Positions 43,875 through 54,600 of a DNA stretch of 64,000 bases are shown piece after piece (position 1 is the first letter of the stretch; each line of letters begins with the position of its first letter). The translations under genes were made by a program, and so were the position numbers. The stretch is from Paenibacillus silvisoli (GTDB taxonomy: Bacteria > Bacillota > Bacilli > Paenibacillales > Paenibacillaceae), in assembly GCF_030866765.1 (NCBI RefSeq), contig NZ_CP133017.1, positions 5,298,501 through 5,362,500 on the forward strand. Reading direction: 5' to 3'. Under the pieces are notes generated by a model. That model searched no databases and had not been told where the DNA came from. It worked only from the letters and a program-made list of their open reading frames with translations.

Positions 43875-45236
43875 TTACGAGTTCATATCCGGTTCCCCAA
43901 GATAATTCAATACCTTGCGAAGATAAAATGTTGGCGGTCCCAGCTCCCCTCGGGATCTCTCCTCCGTATGACGCAGGATGGATTGATAGCTTATGGAGTG
44001 GTAAATCGCATGCACGACCTCGCAGAGCGTCCAGAGCTCCAGCAGTCGATGCATCGGCTCATAATCGGTCCATAGTTCTAAGTATGCGTCCCGCAGCTGA
44101 GCTCGCAGCGTTATATCCCGTTCGTCAAAAATGAGGAACATGTCCATGAGGGGATGGGCGACGCTGGCATCAGTCCAATCAATAAGCGTGATTGTCCCGT
44201 TGCGGATGACGGCGTTCCCCATATGCAGATCGCCATGGACGAGTGTAGCTGGCACCGCATAGTCCGACATTCGCTTGTACATGTCCACGATCAAAGGCAT
44301 TTGCTTGCGAAGTACGCCGACCTCTTCCGCTGTAAGCTCGGAAACGACAAGCTCATCCTCGATAAGCGGTTCAACATAAGGAAGAAGCTTCTCGGGCCTT
44401 CGGTCCGCGCATCCCAGCTCTAGCAGTTCTGCCGTTCGGGATACCATTTCAAGCTGCATTTCACCGAATGTACGCAGCAGTTCTATTTTATTTTCCGCGG
44501 TGTCCCGGCTTAATTTATCTCCGGCATCGGCAAGAATCGCCCAACCTTCGGCAGGCTCAGAAGCGAGAACCATTGGCACGCGATCGGGGAATATGCCCGC
44601 GATGTAAGGCAGAAACACGGGCTCCTGGGCGAACAGCGGCTGCTTGGCATTGGTTTTGAAATATAAAATGCCATGTGTGGTGGTAAGCCTAAGTACGCAA
44701 GAAAGACACCACCACTTGATCTGTTCGGGAGGAGCAGTGAGCTGGAATCCGAGTGTGCGAAGAGAACTCCCGATCCAAGACGCGGCCTTCGCATACCACC
44801 CGACATGCTCCCAAGGCTGCCGAAATTCCGGTACATCCCCGCTTCTCGCTTCTATTATGTAATCATGAATAATTCCATTGTGATGCGGCTGCTCGAATAT
44901 TATCTCCTCAGCGCTTTGCCATTGTTCATCGGCATCAAGAGTCACCGATTGAGCCTCCTCCACGCCTTCTAACTCGAAGAACGCTTCCTTCCCATCACCG
45001 TGATTAGAAGGTTGAATCGATACATACCGGCACGCGATGACGGGCCGTCCGAGAAGCTCTGACATTCCTCGCGTTACTATGCCTGCTATGAGTTCTTCCT
45101 GCCCGTTAACGAGTATGGCGGGCAAGCGCCACTCGTCGTTGATATTCGACCTAACCGTCAGAAGCTGATCGGTGGAAGGATTGCGAAGCAGTCCGTAAAC
45201 AACGGATTGCGCTTCATTTTCATGGGGATTGTTCAT
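43875..45236 (-). CDS. Fusion of a degenerate Nudix-like domain with an APH-family kinase
   Basis: 453 residues. Residues about 10-130 look like a Nudix fold (VVYGLLRNPSTDQLLTVRS; GIVTRGMSELLGRPV in the Nudix-box position) but lack the paired acidic residues of the box, so hydrolase activity is doubtful. Residues about 180-440 are an aminoglycoside phosphotransferase/choline-kinase type domain: Lys 194 in LYFKTN, catalytic loop LVHGDLHMGN (Asp 336, Asn 341) and LIDWTDA (Asp 353). Substrate unknown; no claim of resistance. The ATG has AACGGAGG upstream, and the small gene at 43862 follows. Confidence 0.72.
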   Translation of the reverse strand: MNNPHENEAQSVVYGLLRNPSTDQLLTVRSNINDEWRLPAILVNGQEELIAGIVTRGMSELLGRPVIACRYVSIQPSNHGDGKEAFFELEGVEEAQSVTLDADEQWQSAEEIIFEQPHHNGIIHDYIIEARSGDVPEFRQPWEHVGWYAKAASWIGSSLRTLGFQLTAPPEQIKWWCLSCVLRLTTTHGILYFKTNAKQPLFAQEPVFLPYIAGIFPDRVPMVLASEPAEGWAILADAGDKLSRDTAENKIELLRTFGEMQLEMVSRTAELLELGCADRRPEKLLPYVEPLIEDELVVSELTAEEVGVLRKQMPLIVDMYKRMSDYAVPATLVHGDLHMGNAVIRNGTITLIDWTDASVAHPLMDMFLIFDERDITLRAQLRDAYLELWTDYEPMHRLLELWTLCEVVHAIYHSISYQSILRHTEERSRGELGPPTFYLRKVLNYLGEPDMNS

Positions 45237-45408
45237 GGTCAGCCTCCGTTCTCCTCCGGATTCAATTCCTATTTCTTACAATTATGACGTTGCCTCCTAC
45301 GAAAAGTTGCGGACAAGACGTTCATGATTAAATTCTCTCCTCGATTTGAAGGAAACAACGGCCCTTTTCTCGAAATCTAAGGCAAGCACCCAGTAAAGGA
45401 GCAACACC

Positions 45409-46656
45409 ATGCTCTCTCATTCCGCGTTCATCCTCAATGCGTTCATTATTTTCCTGCCTTTGATTTTTTACCGTCACTTCTTCAAACGCAAGCACCCGCT
45501 GTTCGTGTACGTTTTGTTTTTGATTCCCATGATCATTACGATGACCTTTCCGGTCAACATCTTCGATTCGGTGCTCGACCTAAGAGGAATCCCGCTCGTG
45601 ATCGGCTCTCTCTACGGCGGCATTTATACGACGCTGCTCTTATTCGGCAGCCTGCTTGCGTACCGGCAGGTCTTGGGCGATATCGATTTATTTCATTACT
45701 TCCTCTCGCTATTGCCGGCGATGGCGTTGCTGCTGCTGCTCGTCAAGAGGTATGAGAAAGCCAATGCCAAGAAGAGGATGCTGATTGTTGCCGGTATGTG
45801 CTTCTTTTTGCGCGCGACGGTCGTCAATCTGTACGCTCTGCTTGAAGGGAATACGTCCTTTTTTATGGCGTCGTTTGTTCCAAGTCTACCCATCATCTTC
45901 GTTCAGTGCATCATGGCGGTGATGCTGGTGTACATCATTGAAATGATCCACACGCAACATCGGATGCAAGAGGAAATCATTCATGCGGAGAAAATGAAGG
46001 TCGTCAGCGAAATCGCGGCTTCCGTAGCGCATGAAGTCCGCAATCCGTTAACGTCCGTCCGCGGCTTTATCCAGCTGCTGTCCGATCCGGCACTCAGCGA
46101 CCGGAAGCGTCAAGAGTTCTCCGCCATTACGCTCGAGGAGCTGGACCGGGCGGAATCGATCATTTCCGATTACTTATCGCTTGCCAAGCCGCAGATCGAG
46201 AAGCTCGAACCGATCATCGTGGGAGAAGCGCTCGCCAAGGCGTCCCAAATCCTGAGCTCCTACGCGAATTTGCAGAACGTCGAGATCGTGACGGACATAA
46301 AGCTCCCCGCAACGGTATACGGCAGCAAGTCCAAGTTCAGGCAAGCCATCATCAATATCGGCAAAAACGCCATTGAGGCGATGCCCGACGGAGGCATATT
46401 GAACTTGGCTTATACGGTTAACGGGCATAACCAAACCGCCACCATCACGATCGCCGATACCGGTATTGGCATGAATGCGGAACAGCTCAACCGACTGGGG
46501 TCGCCCTATTACACCACCAAGGACAAGGGTACCGGACTTGGAACCATGGTCATCTTTAGCGTCATTCGGGGCATGAACGGCAAGATCGAGGTCCGCAGCA
46601 AAGAAGGCGAGGGTACCACCTATTTCATCACGCTACCGTTGACGCAGCATGCTTAA
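45409..46656 (+). CDS. KinB-like sensor histidine kinase, probable sporulation kinase
   Basis: 415 residues. Five or six N-terminal TM helices (about 1-180; 5TM-5TMR_LYT-type pattern, as in KinB) without a large extracellular domain. Then a dimerisation domain with His 208 in IAASVAHEVRNPLTSVRGF and a HATPase domain (NIGKNAIEAMPDGG, DTGIGM, GTGLGTMVIF). The HEVRNPLT signature resembles the orphan kinases that feed the sporulation phosphorelay; no response regulator is adjacent, which fits. AAAGGAGC precedes the ATG. Confidence 0.85.
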   Translation: MLSHSAFILNAFIIFLPLIFYRHFFKRKHPLFVYVLFLIPMIITMTFPVNIFDSVLDLRGIPLVIGSLYGGIYTTLLLFGSLLAYRQVLGDIDLFHYFLSLLPAMALLLLLVKRYEKANAKKRMLIVAGMCFFLRATVVNLYALLEGNTSFFMASFVPSLPIIFVQCIMAVMLVYIIEMIHTQHRMQEEIIHAEKMKVVSEIAASVAHEVRNPLTSVRGFIQLLSDPALSDRKRQEFSAITLEELDRAESIISDYLSLAKPQIEKLEPIIVGEALAKASQILSSYANLQNVEIVTDIKLPATVYGSKSKFRQAIINIGKNAIEAMPDGGILNLAYTVNGHNQTATITIADTGIGMNAEQLNRLGSPYYTTKDKGTGLGTMVIFSVIRGMNGKIEVRSKEGEGTTYFITLPLTQHA

Positions 46657-46697
46657 CAATGGCTTGGCGACCCAGGGGTCGGAGTCGTTCCTCCACA

Positions 46698-46740
46698 TAA
46701 AAAGCCTCCCAAAGCCATACAAAGGCTAAATGGGAGGCTA
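46698..46740 (-). terminator. Terminator between convergent kinase and TetR genes
   Basis: AGCCTCCCA pairs with TGGGAGGCT, with an inner AGCC/GGCT stem. On the minus strand it is followed by TTTTTATG. Confidence 0.8.
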
Positions 46741-46750
46741 TATCCAATTG

Positions 46751-47314
46751 CTATTGTTTGATTAATAAACGGGTAAGTCCCCTCCAAGTATCCGTCAGGG
46801 AATCTTCGCCTCTTACGCGATGATATTGGATGGCACCCTTAATTGCCGACAACATGGCCAGCGCGATCGTATAAGATTCGGTTTCACTACTGCGGTCCGC
46901 TGCATTCAAGGTGATCATGTCATGCAAGATGGTAAGCTCAAAATGACTGATTTCCTGAACTCGCTGCCTCATTGTTTCCGGCAGCAGCTCGAAATCCGCA
47001 TGCAGCGATGAAATCGGGCAAATCTCATTATCGGCTAACTGCTCAGACTGCAGCTGGCAGAATTGGACGAACCTTGCTTCGAGCGAATCCTCCGAGTCTT
47101 GCATTTTCAACGAGAAATCGACTAGTCTTTGATAGATCTGCTCCTGCACGGCCAGACCTAGACTTTCCTTCTTGTCAAAATGATAATGAATGCTCGCCTT
47201 CGATATGCCGAGATGCTTAGATAGGTCGTCGTAACTGAAAGCCGCATAACCTTTCTGTCGAATCAGCGATTCAGCCAAATGCAGAAGTTGCTCCTTGCGT
47301 TTTGCGGTTTCCAT
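46751..47314 (-). CDS. TetR-family transcriptional regulator
   Basis: 187 residues. N-terminal HTH (METAKRKEQLLHLAESLIRQ, then YDDLSKHLGISKASIHYHFDKKESL) and a helical C-terminal domain with a Cys in DNEICPISSL, resembling the AcrR/YcdC group with a TetR_C-type ligand domain. ATG 47314 is chosen because GAGGTG lies 6 bp upstream. Stands alone between the kinase and the protease operon; target unknown. Confidence 0.85.
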   Translation of the reverse strand: METAKRKEQLLHLAESLIRQKGYAAFSYDDLSKHLGISKASIHYHFDKKESLGLAVQEQIYQRLVDFSLKMQDSEDSLEARFVQFCQLQSEQLADNEICPISSLHADFELLPETMRQRVQEISHFELTILHDMITLNAADRSSETESYTIALAMLSAIKGAIQYHRVRGEDSLTDTWRGLTRLLIKQ

Positions 47315-47352
47315 ATTGCGCACCTCGCGATTCGGGAATGGATGAAACGGAA

Positions 47353-47387
47353 AGGAAACTGCCGAGTCATATCGGCAGTTTCTTTTC
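47353..47387 (-). terminator. Terminator after the S-layer-anchored protease gene
   Basis: GAAACTGCCGA pairs with TCGGCAGTTTC across about six bases. It lies 16 bp beyond the protease stop codon. Confidence 0.85.
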
Positions 47388-47402
47388 GTTATACCGGATA
47401 AA

Positions 47403-50400
47403 TTAGAATGAAATCCGCTTAGCGGCTAGTAACAGCTCATGCAGCACTTTCGCCGCAGCTTCGCGCGTCGTAACGCCGGTTGGCTGGAAGTAGAACTTGC
47501 CTCTCGATTCGACGCCTTTCATCAGTCCGGCATTGGATACGATTTGAATGCTTTCTTGTGCATAACCGCTGAACTGGGCAGCATCAGCGTAAACAACAGG
47601 TTGGTTAGACTGCTGCAGTCCGACCAGCTTGATTGCTCTAGCCAGCATTACCGTCAAATCTTGACGGGTGATAGCTGCGTTCGGATTAAACTTGCCATTC
47701 GAGCCTGTTACAAGTCCGGCCTCATAAGCGCTCAGCACATCGGATGCAAACCAGTCGCTGCTGCGCAAATCGTCGAACGGATTGACCGCTGATTCGGTTT
47801 GCAGGCCAAGTGTTCTTGCGAGCATCGACGCGAATTGAGCGCGAGTCACGTTTGCCTTCGGTGAATAAGCATGCTCTGAAGTACCGTTCAACAAAAATTT
47901 GTCCGCAAGCGACTGGATCTGATTTTGCGCCCATGACTGATGAATATCGGTGAACGTTACATGCCTTGACGCAGCGACATAAGTCGAGAAGCCCGGTCGA
48001 CGGATCGTTACGATGGACTTGCCATCTCCTGCGGCCGTGACGTTGGCCGGTACAGGATAAACGCGGCCGCCATCCAGGTACAACGCACCTGAAACACTTG
48101 CCTTGCTCTCAACAAGGAACGATCTGGCCACGGCTTGATCCGCTTTCAGCATAAGCGGAGCGGCAACACCGTTCTTCAAGCTGCTTGCTTCGAAGTCATA
48201 TGGCGTTCCAAGAATGGCAGCCTCTTTCACTTGCTTCGTAAATTCGTCTTTCCTGCCTTCATCCTTCTTGATCGTAATCACGATATCCGTACCGTCAGCC
48301 GCTTGACCTAATGCAAGAAGCGGCAAAGCGACGGATGCGTCGTTCCAAGTGAAGACGATCGTTCCCTTCAACCCGGCTGCTTTCACCAGCTTCGTCTGCT
48401 CAGCCGTTAATTTCAGCTGCGCGGAAGATGCATGCCCGGAAGCCGCTCCGACGGTGAATGCGACCGATTGCTTCGCATCGGCAATCGCTTTCTGCAAATC
48501 AACGTCCTTGACGGACACGGACAATTGCGTGCCTTCCAGCTTCGATTGCGGTTCAATGGCCACGCCGGTTTGCCCCTTCTCAATTACGGAGGCAGCGACA
48601 TCCTTGTTGTACACCGCATCATCGGCGTTCACTGGCTGACCCGGAACAAATGGCGGCTGGGTCGGCGGGTTGGGCTCATCGACGGCAGACTTACTTGTCA
48701 CCGAGAACGATTTGAATGCAATCGATTCATCGACGAGATTATAATCTTTGTCATAGACCGATCCTACGACCGCCAGCTTGTACCTTCCTTCCGAAAGATA
48801 TTCATTTGCTTTATTGGCATTATTAACAATGAGACCTAAGTTAATAGAGCTGTCGAATTCAGGGATGATGATGTTGGACGGAAGCGGCTTAAGCATGTCC
48901 TTCGCTTCATCCATATCATAGATTTCGGCCAGCAGGCCTAATATTTCGTTATTCAGGTTCAGGATCACCGCGTACAAGTGATTAATTCGTCCGGTCGGAA
49001 GCGATGCCGTAATGTCGATTGGCGCGTCTTCGGACACCTTCGTATTGCTAAGCGTCAAATTCTGAATCATGAAGTCGTTGTCGTCGGATTCATCGCCGAT
49101 ATGAATGACGAATGGCAAATGCAGGGATGGCTGTCCCATGCTCTCCAGCAAAACTTCACCCTCATATACGCCAACCTTGGCGCGCGGAATCGACTTCGCA
49201 GTCAGGTAGAAGTTGAACTCGCCGCCTGCTTCTACCGTGATTCGGTTAGAGGTGACGCCTTCCAGCCCCATCATGATTTCACCTGGATTCGGCGTTGGAA
49301 TTGGATCATGCGGATCCGATGTCACCGATGGGTGCATCACGATTTTCGCCTTATACGTCACTGACTCATCCGAAAGGTTCTTGACGCGAAGCGGCTTTTT
49401 AACAGCCTCTTTAGCGCCTGGGCTCATCATGCCGAAGCTCACGCTGCTTCCTTCGCTTGGCATCAGAATCGGATTCATCTCCTCATCATGAAGCGTGATT
49501 TCGTCCATCGACTCCATGATGGCGCGCGTGTCAATGGCGTTCATGACGTTGACGCGTCCCGCGCCTTGCGAATAGACATCGTACAGCGTGCCGTTCTCGT
49601 CATGGATCTCCTCTGCCGTATTCGCCAGCGCCGCGCGAATGTCGGTCGGTGTCCAATCCGGATGGGCTTGCTTAATCAATAGCGCAAGTCCGGCCACATG
49701 AGGCGTAGCCATACTCGTGCCGCTCAGTTTCGCATAGGCTTTGTCATAGTTGGCATCGGGATTTACTTGCCCATATGCAGGAATGGTAGAGAATACTTGA
49801 ACGCCGGGAGCGCTTAAGTCCGGCTTAATGCCATAGTTACCGTCCGAGTTCGGCCCGCGGGAGCTGAAATCCGCCATTCGGTCACCGGCTACCGCGACGG
49901 TTTCGAAGTCATTCCTCATCGTAAACTGCAGGGTTTGATCCGGATGTGCTTTCATTTGACGGGCCAATGCACGTCCCATCTTGCCCGGCATTTCGAATGC
50001 CGGAATGAAGTCGTAGCCATCGCCAAGGAAGGAAACCGGACCTATTGGGCCGTCTCGAGACGGAATCTCTTCCGATAAATCAGGCACATTCGGATTCGAG
50101 GAAGAGAAGTTGCCGTTGAAGATGACAGCCGCCTTCGCGCCATGCTTGGCTGCCGATTTCACTTTCTCTTCGAAGCTGATAAGCCCCCGCGAGATAAAGA
50201 CGATTTTGTCGGCAAGGTCGGCCGGTTCAAGGCCTTCATAATCATTTGATGTACCCAGACCGACGTAAACGCCTGGAATCGGATTATTGCCGAACATCGT
50301 GTTAAAATCATCTTCATCCGTCGTCCAGCTCATCAAGCTCATTTTCGTGTCATAGGCTTCAGTCCCGACTTCGCTGCGAACCGTTCCCTCGACGCGATTG

Positions 50401-51593
50401 CCATCGCTTGTCACCGCACCGACGGAGATCGCCATTTGCGAAGCGGCAGGCGAGCCCATGGAATAGTAGTATTGATTGCCGCCGCCGGCATTGCCGTTCG
50501 CGACGACAGCTACAACCCCTGCTAAGACGGCATTATTCACCGCAATGGAATCAGGAGAGTTTGGATCCTTTTCCAGATCGCTCCCTAAGGAAAGGTTGAT
50601 GACATCCATCTTGTCGTCAACGGCATGCTCAATCCCGTCAATAACTTGGGAGGACGTGCCGCCTTCCGGCCCCAGCACTTTATAGGCATATAGATCGGCT
50701 TCATAGGCGACACCCTTCTGCACGCGCTCGGATGTCGGGTTGGAGGCCGTACCGGCAATTGTGCCGGATACATGGGTACCATGGATGGAGCCGGTGCCTT
50801 CAAATTCCTCTAGCGGCAAATCTTCATAGGGATCATCATCCAGATTAATGGCATCATAGCCGCCTTCGACGTAATTCTCCTTCAGATCAGGATGCAGGTA
50901 ATCGATGCCGGTATCCAGGACGCCAACCTTTAACCCTTTGCCTGTCAAGCCGCGATCCCACGCCTTCAGAACACCGATTTGCTCCAGTGGAACCGTATCG
51001 AAATCTGAAGGGCCGGCAATAGAGCCTTGATAGCTGTCTGGCTCGTCAATCGGATAATAGATCACATTCGGATGAATGGCTTTCACACCCGGAAGCTTGG
51101 CCAGCTGTGGAATGAGATCGGCCCGAATCGTAATTTCCATCCCGTTCAGGACCGTATCGAAGCTTCGGTTGACTTGAAAAGGAATGCTGCTCGCCTGTGC
51201 GCTGCGCACGAATGCGCTTTGCTCCGATTGCACGTTAGCTTCGCTTGCTTCCGCGGCCAATGTGGTAAAGCCCAGCTTCGCAGCATACATCCCGACAGCC
51301 GCCGGCTGGCCGTTTAGCTGGATGATGACCTTCGTTTCCTTCGCAGAAGCGGTGTCAATGGCGTCAGAGATGTAAGCCTCGCCGGGGCTCGCATTGATCC
51401 CTGCCTCCGGCTTGGAATGCTGCAGCATCCGGGTTACGGCTTGCAGCCCTTCTTTGGTTATGAATGTCTTTTCCCGCGGAGCGGCGTGCGCAGCAGGCAA
51501 GCTCGTCGTGACCAGACTTCCGGCCAGCACCGAGACCGTTGCGATCGAAAGTGATTTATGAAGAAGCGATCGTTTCACGTTCAGGAACCCCAT
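47403..51593 (-). CDS. Exported S8 subtilisin-family protease with PA domain and S-layer-homology domains
   Basis: 1396 residues. Signal peptide ends near AAHAAPR (about 38), inhibitor_I9-like propeptide to about 180, catalytic domain with intact triad: Asp 227 (VGVLDTGID), His 271 (HGTHVSGT), oxyanion Asn 368 (VANGNAG) and Ser 627 (LSGTSMATPHVAG). A PA domain (about 450-560) is inserted before the Ser. Long beta-domain tail (Fn3-like), then three SLH repeats at about 1215-1390 that anchor it to the cell wall. A lactocepin-like or extracellular-degradation role is plausible. It starts 35 bp after the pseudoprotease gene with no terminator between. Start ATG 51593 has no strong ribosome site; GTG 51578 (KRSLLHKS) is an alternative. 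Confidence 0.9.
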   Translation of the reverse strand: MGFLNVKRSLLHKSLSIATVSVLAGSLVTTSLPAAHAAPREKTFITKEGLQAVTRMLQHSKPEAGINASPGEAYISDAIDTASAKETKVIIQLNGQPAAVGMYAAKLGFTTLAAEASEANVQSEQSAFVRSAQASSIPFQVNRSFDTVLNGMEITIRADLIPQLAKLPGVKAIHPNVIYYPIDEPDSYQGSIAGPSDFDTVPLEQIGVLKAWDRGLTGKGLKVGVLDTGIDYLHPDLKENYVEGGYDAINLDDDPYEDLPLEEFEGTGSIHGTHVSGTIAGTASNPTSERVQKGVAYEADLYAYKVLGPEGGTSSQVIDGIEHAVDDKMDVINLSLGSDLEKDPNSPDSIAVNNAVLAGVVAVVANGNAGGGNQYYYSMGSPAASQMAISVGAVTSDGNRVEGTVRSEVGTEAYDTKMSLMSWTTDEDDFNTMFGNNPIPGVYVGLGTSNDYEGLEPADLADKIVFISRGLISFEEKVKSAAKHGAKAAVIFNGNFSSSNPNVPDLSEEIPSRDGPIGPVSFLGDGYDFIPAFEMPGKMGRALARQMKAHPDQTLQFTMRNDFETVAVAGDRMADFSSRGPNSDGNYGIKPDLSAPGVQVFSTIPAYGQVNPDANYDKAYAKLSGTSMATPHVAGLALLIKQAHPDWTPTDIRAALANTAEEIHDENGTLYDVYSQGAGRVNVMNAIDTRAIMESMDEITLHDEEMNPILMPSEGSSVSFGMMSPGAKEAVKKPLRVKNLSDESVTYKAKIVMHPSVTSDPHDPIPTPNPGEIMMGLEGVTSNRITVEAGGEFNFYLTAKSIPRAKVGVYEGEVLLESMGQPSLHLPFVIHIGDESDDNDFMIQNLTLSNTKVSEDAPIDITASLPTGRINHLYAVILNLNNEILGLLAEIYDMDEAKDMLKPLPSNIIIPEFDSSINLGLIVNNANKANEYLSEGRYKLAVVGSVYDKDYNLVDESIAFKSFSVTSKSAVDEPNPPTQPPFVPGQPVNADDAVYNKDVAASVIEKGQTGVAIEPQSKLEGTQLSVSVKDVDLQKAIADAKQSVAFTVGAASGHASSAQLKLTAEQTKLVKAAGLKGTIVFTWNDASVALPLLALGQAADGTDIVITIKKDEGRKDEFTKQVKEAAILGTPYDFEASSLKNGVAAPLMLKADQAVARSFLVESKASVSGALYLDGGRVYPVPANVTAAGDGKSIVTIRRPGFSTYVAASRHVTFTDIHQSWAQNQIQSLADKFLLNGTSEHAYSPKANVTRAQFASMLARTLGLQTESAVNPFDDLRSSDWFASDVLSAYEAGLVTGSNGKFNPNAAITRQDLTVMLARAIKLVGLQQSNQPVVYADAAQFSGYAQESIQIVSNAGLMKGVESRGKFYFQPTGVTTREAAAKVLHELLLAAKRISF

Positions 51594-51628
51594 TTCATCG
51601 ATTAGTAGCTGCCTTGCAGCATTGCAGG

Positions 51629-54600
51629 CTAGTTTAAGTTCAGGACGTCCAGACCATCGATGGTAACGATGCTGTTGCTAGACTTGGGATTGGCCTCGCC
51701 CGCATGCACGATTTTGACATGATGCGTGCCGCTTGCGAGCTCGCCTGACGTAAATACAGGTACTTGATAGCGAAGCTTATCGCTATACAGGTCGATCGGA
51801 GCCGACGTTACGGAGTTCCCATCGACGAAGATATTCACCTTGCCGCGATTGCTGCCTGTAGTGGACCAAACCGTGACCTTCGTGCCTGTGAATGTAAAAT
51901 CGACGGAACTGCCCGGAGTCGTGGTATAGGTCTGCACACCGTCGGGATATTTCATGCCGTACCGAGTCGCCCATGGTCCTTCATAATTGGCGGAAGCATG
52001 TGTCGGCGAAATCAGGCTGGAGAATACAAACGTATCCACGTTGATTGCCAATCGTTGATCCACGCCTTTTACGGATCGAATCTCTACGTCGTGGTGTCCG
52101 TTAGGCAGCATCATTTTGAATACCGATTGCTTCGACTGAGGTGTCTTACTGTCCAAATTGACGTAGCCCATCGCCAGTCCATCGATTCGGATCTCGGCGG
52201 TGCCTTGATTATCGTCCTTGGTTGCGATCCATTCGAACAAATTACCTCTAAAGCCGAACTTGACGGAGCCCTCGCCGGTTAGCTGCTTCAATGTTCCGCC
52301 GGAGTAAGAAGGGCCATTAAGCGTAGTCCAATTACCGTCGTAAATAAGAGAAGCATCGCCGTCCTCGATCGCGCCCGATGAATTGCCATACTGCACATTC
52401 AAGGCATAAGCACCCGCATCTTTTACTGCAAAAATATTAATGTAATACGTACCCGCCTTAGCTGCTCGGTAGGTGATCGCTTCGGTAGACGTGTCCTTCG
52501 TTTCCGAGAAGGCAACCGCGCCTTCCTTGCTTTGCACGGTCGTTGCGGAATCGTCATAGAGAATGAGATCGAAATCCGTTCCCTCTTCGCCTGTAAGCTT
52601 GAAGGTTGCCGTTTCGCCGGCATTCAGTTCGACGGAATAGACGTGATTCGGATCGTTTGCCTGATCGAGCTTGCCCGTAACGGACGTATCAATCAACGAC
52701 ATGCCGGGGATGTCCTTGTTCCACAACGCGCGGTAGGCGCTGATCAGCTTTCCGCTTACCGTAAACGCCTTTAACTCATGAATCGTTTTACCGCTGCTCA
52801 CCACGCGCTGTTTGATGTCCAAGGCATCCATATCCGGATTCTGGCTTCCAACCAACGCCGCTACGCCTGCGGCATAGGCAGCCGCATATAAGGTACCTTG
52901 GGAATAGGAGTACCTGCCTTTGTTATTCTTAATATTGACTTTGGTCATCTCGGGTTTATTGCTAATGACGGTGTCATAGAACAACGAGAAATCCATTAGC
53001 TTATACTCTTGTCCCTCATAGATCGTGCTTGGAACGCCCCAGCCTTTGAAAATGTACCCGCCTTCCTTCACGAGCTTCAAGCCTAATACGTCCCTTACAA
53101 AAGCGGATTTCGGACTCTGGTCGATGGCGTCTTGACCCGTTAGCATCAAATGGCCGCCGCCCGCAAGATAGCTGGTCAGATTCGTTTGATCCGTGTCTGT
53201 AATGAGCTTGGTGTCGCCGGTCGCTGCTGCCGTTCCCGTGAACCAGACAACGATATCGTACTGCCGCAGCCCTTGCGGCCCATCGAGCTCCGGACCGTTG
53301 AAGGTCTCGTCCTGCGTCGTGTACGTTTGATAGGTATAACCTGCTTGCTGAAGCAGCCCTTCATAAACAGCCATCGGATCACTCTCGAAATCTTGGGTTC
53401 CGATTCCAATGCCGCCGCCGTTGTTAAAGCTGCGCTTGCTGTCATTCACGAGCAGAATCTTCGGCGCGTCTTCGCCTTCCGGCTTCAGGTATGCCATAGC
53501 GCGATCGAACATATCCTGCCGTTGGCCGGCATATTGCGGGTCGCTGATTGGGATCTCTTCGAACCCGATTCCGTGGTAATACGCTTTGTAGACGCCGTTA
53601 TCGATTTGCGCCGCATAGCCGGCATCCACGTCAGGCGTTGTCGAGATCACCAGTTCGGAGGGTGCGGCGACATCGACGGATGTTTGTCCGATCGCAGCTC
53701 CTAAAGATAGGCCCCCCATAATGTTGATTCCCGTAACCGACACGATGTTCGGGCTTGGATAGGCCGCCGGGTATACCGGTCTCACATCCGTATTCAATTG
53801 ATCGAACACGCCTTGGCTTTCGCCGGCCGGGGCTACGAACAGCATGTCCGAGGCGTTAATGGCATCTTCGACTAATCTGCTTCTGTAGAGATAGACGAGT
53901 CCGAGCGTAGCGATCTTAGCGCCATTCTCATCGGCATAGCGAATGGCATCCACGACATCGGTAAAGTAACCGAGCTCTTCGGAAGCTACCTTGAGCGGCA
54001 TGACGCTTACATTAGGCGCCACACCGGCGATGCCCTCGTTATTGTTCATAGTGGCGGCAATTTGCCCGGCGACCGTCGTACCGTAAGTATCATTCAGGCC
54101 GTCGCTCGTATCGAACAAGGTGCTGTCATCGTGGGCGAAATCCCAGCCGTTCACGTCATCAATGAGTCCATTGCCATCATCGTCGATATTGTTGCCTGCG
54201 ATTTCTTTATCGTTGGTCCAGAACTGACCGACCAAGTCAGGGGCATCCATCTTGACGCCGGTGCCGATGACGGCAACCGTCACGTCTTTGCTGCCTGTCG
54301 TAATTTCCCATGCTTCCGGCAAATCCATATCGATATCCGGCGTACCGCCGGGCACAGAGCCTTCATTGAGATCCTGCCCGGTGTTATGAAGCCCCCATTG
54401 TTCAGGGAAAAGAGGGTCGTTCGGAGTTACGGCAGCTTCGCCTGCGTCCACTGCTGCAGCAGATGCAGGGCCGGTCAGCTCGGCAGGACGGATCATTTGC
54501 GGAACCAATGCGGAGTCCACCTTGTAATCCGGTTCCGCATAGAGAACGTTCGGATCTTTAAGCAGCTCTTCTATGACACTATGTACATCTGCTCCGGGCG

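Noticed and set aside
43875-45236. Aminoglycoside resistance gene
   Set aside because: The APH fold covers kinases for many small molecules; no resistance-type signature or context is visible.
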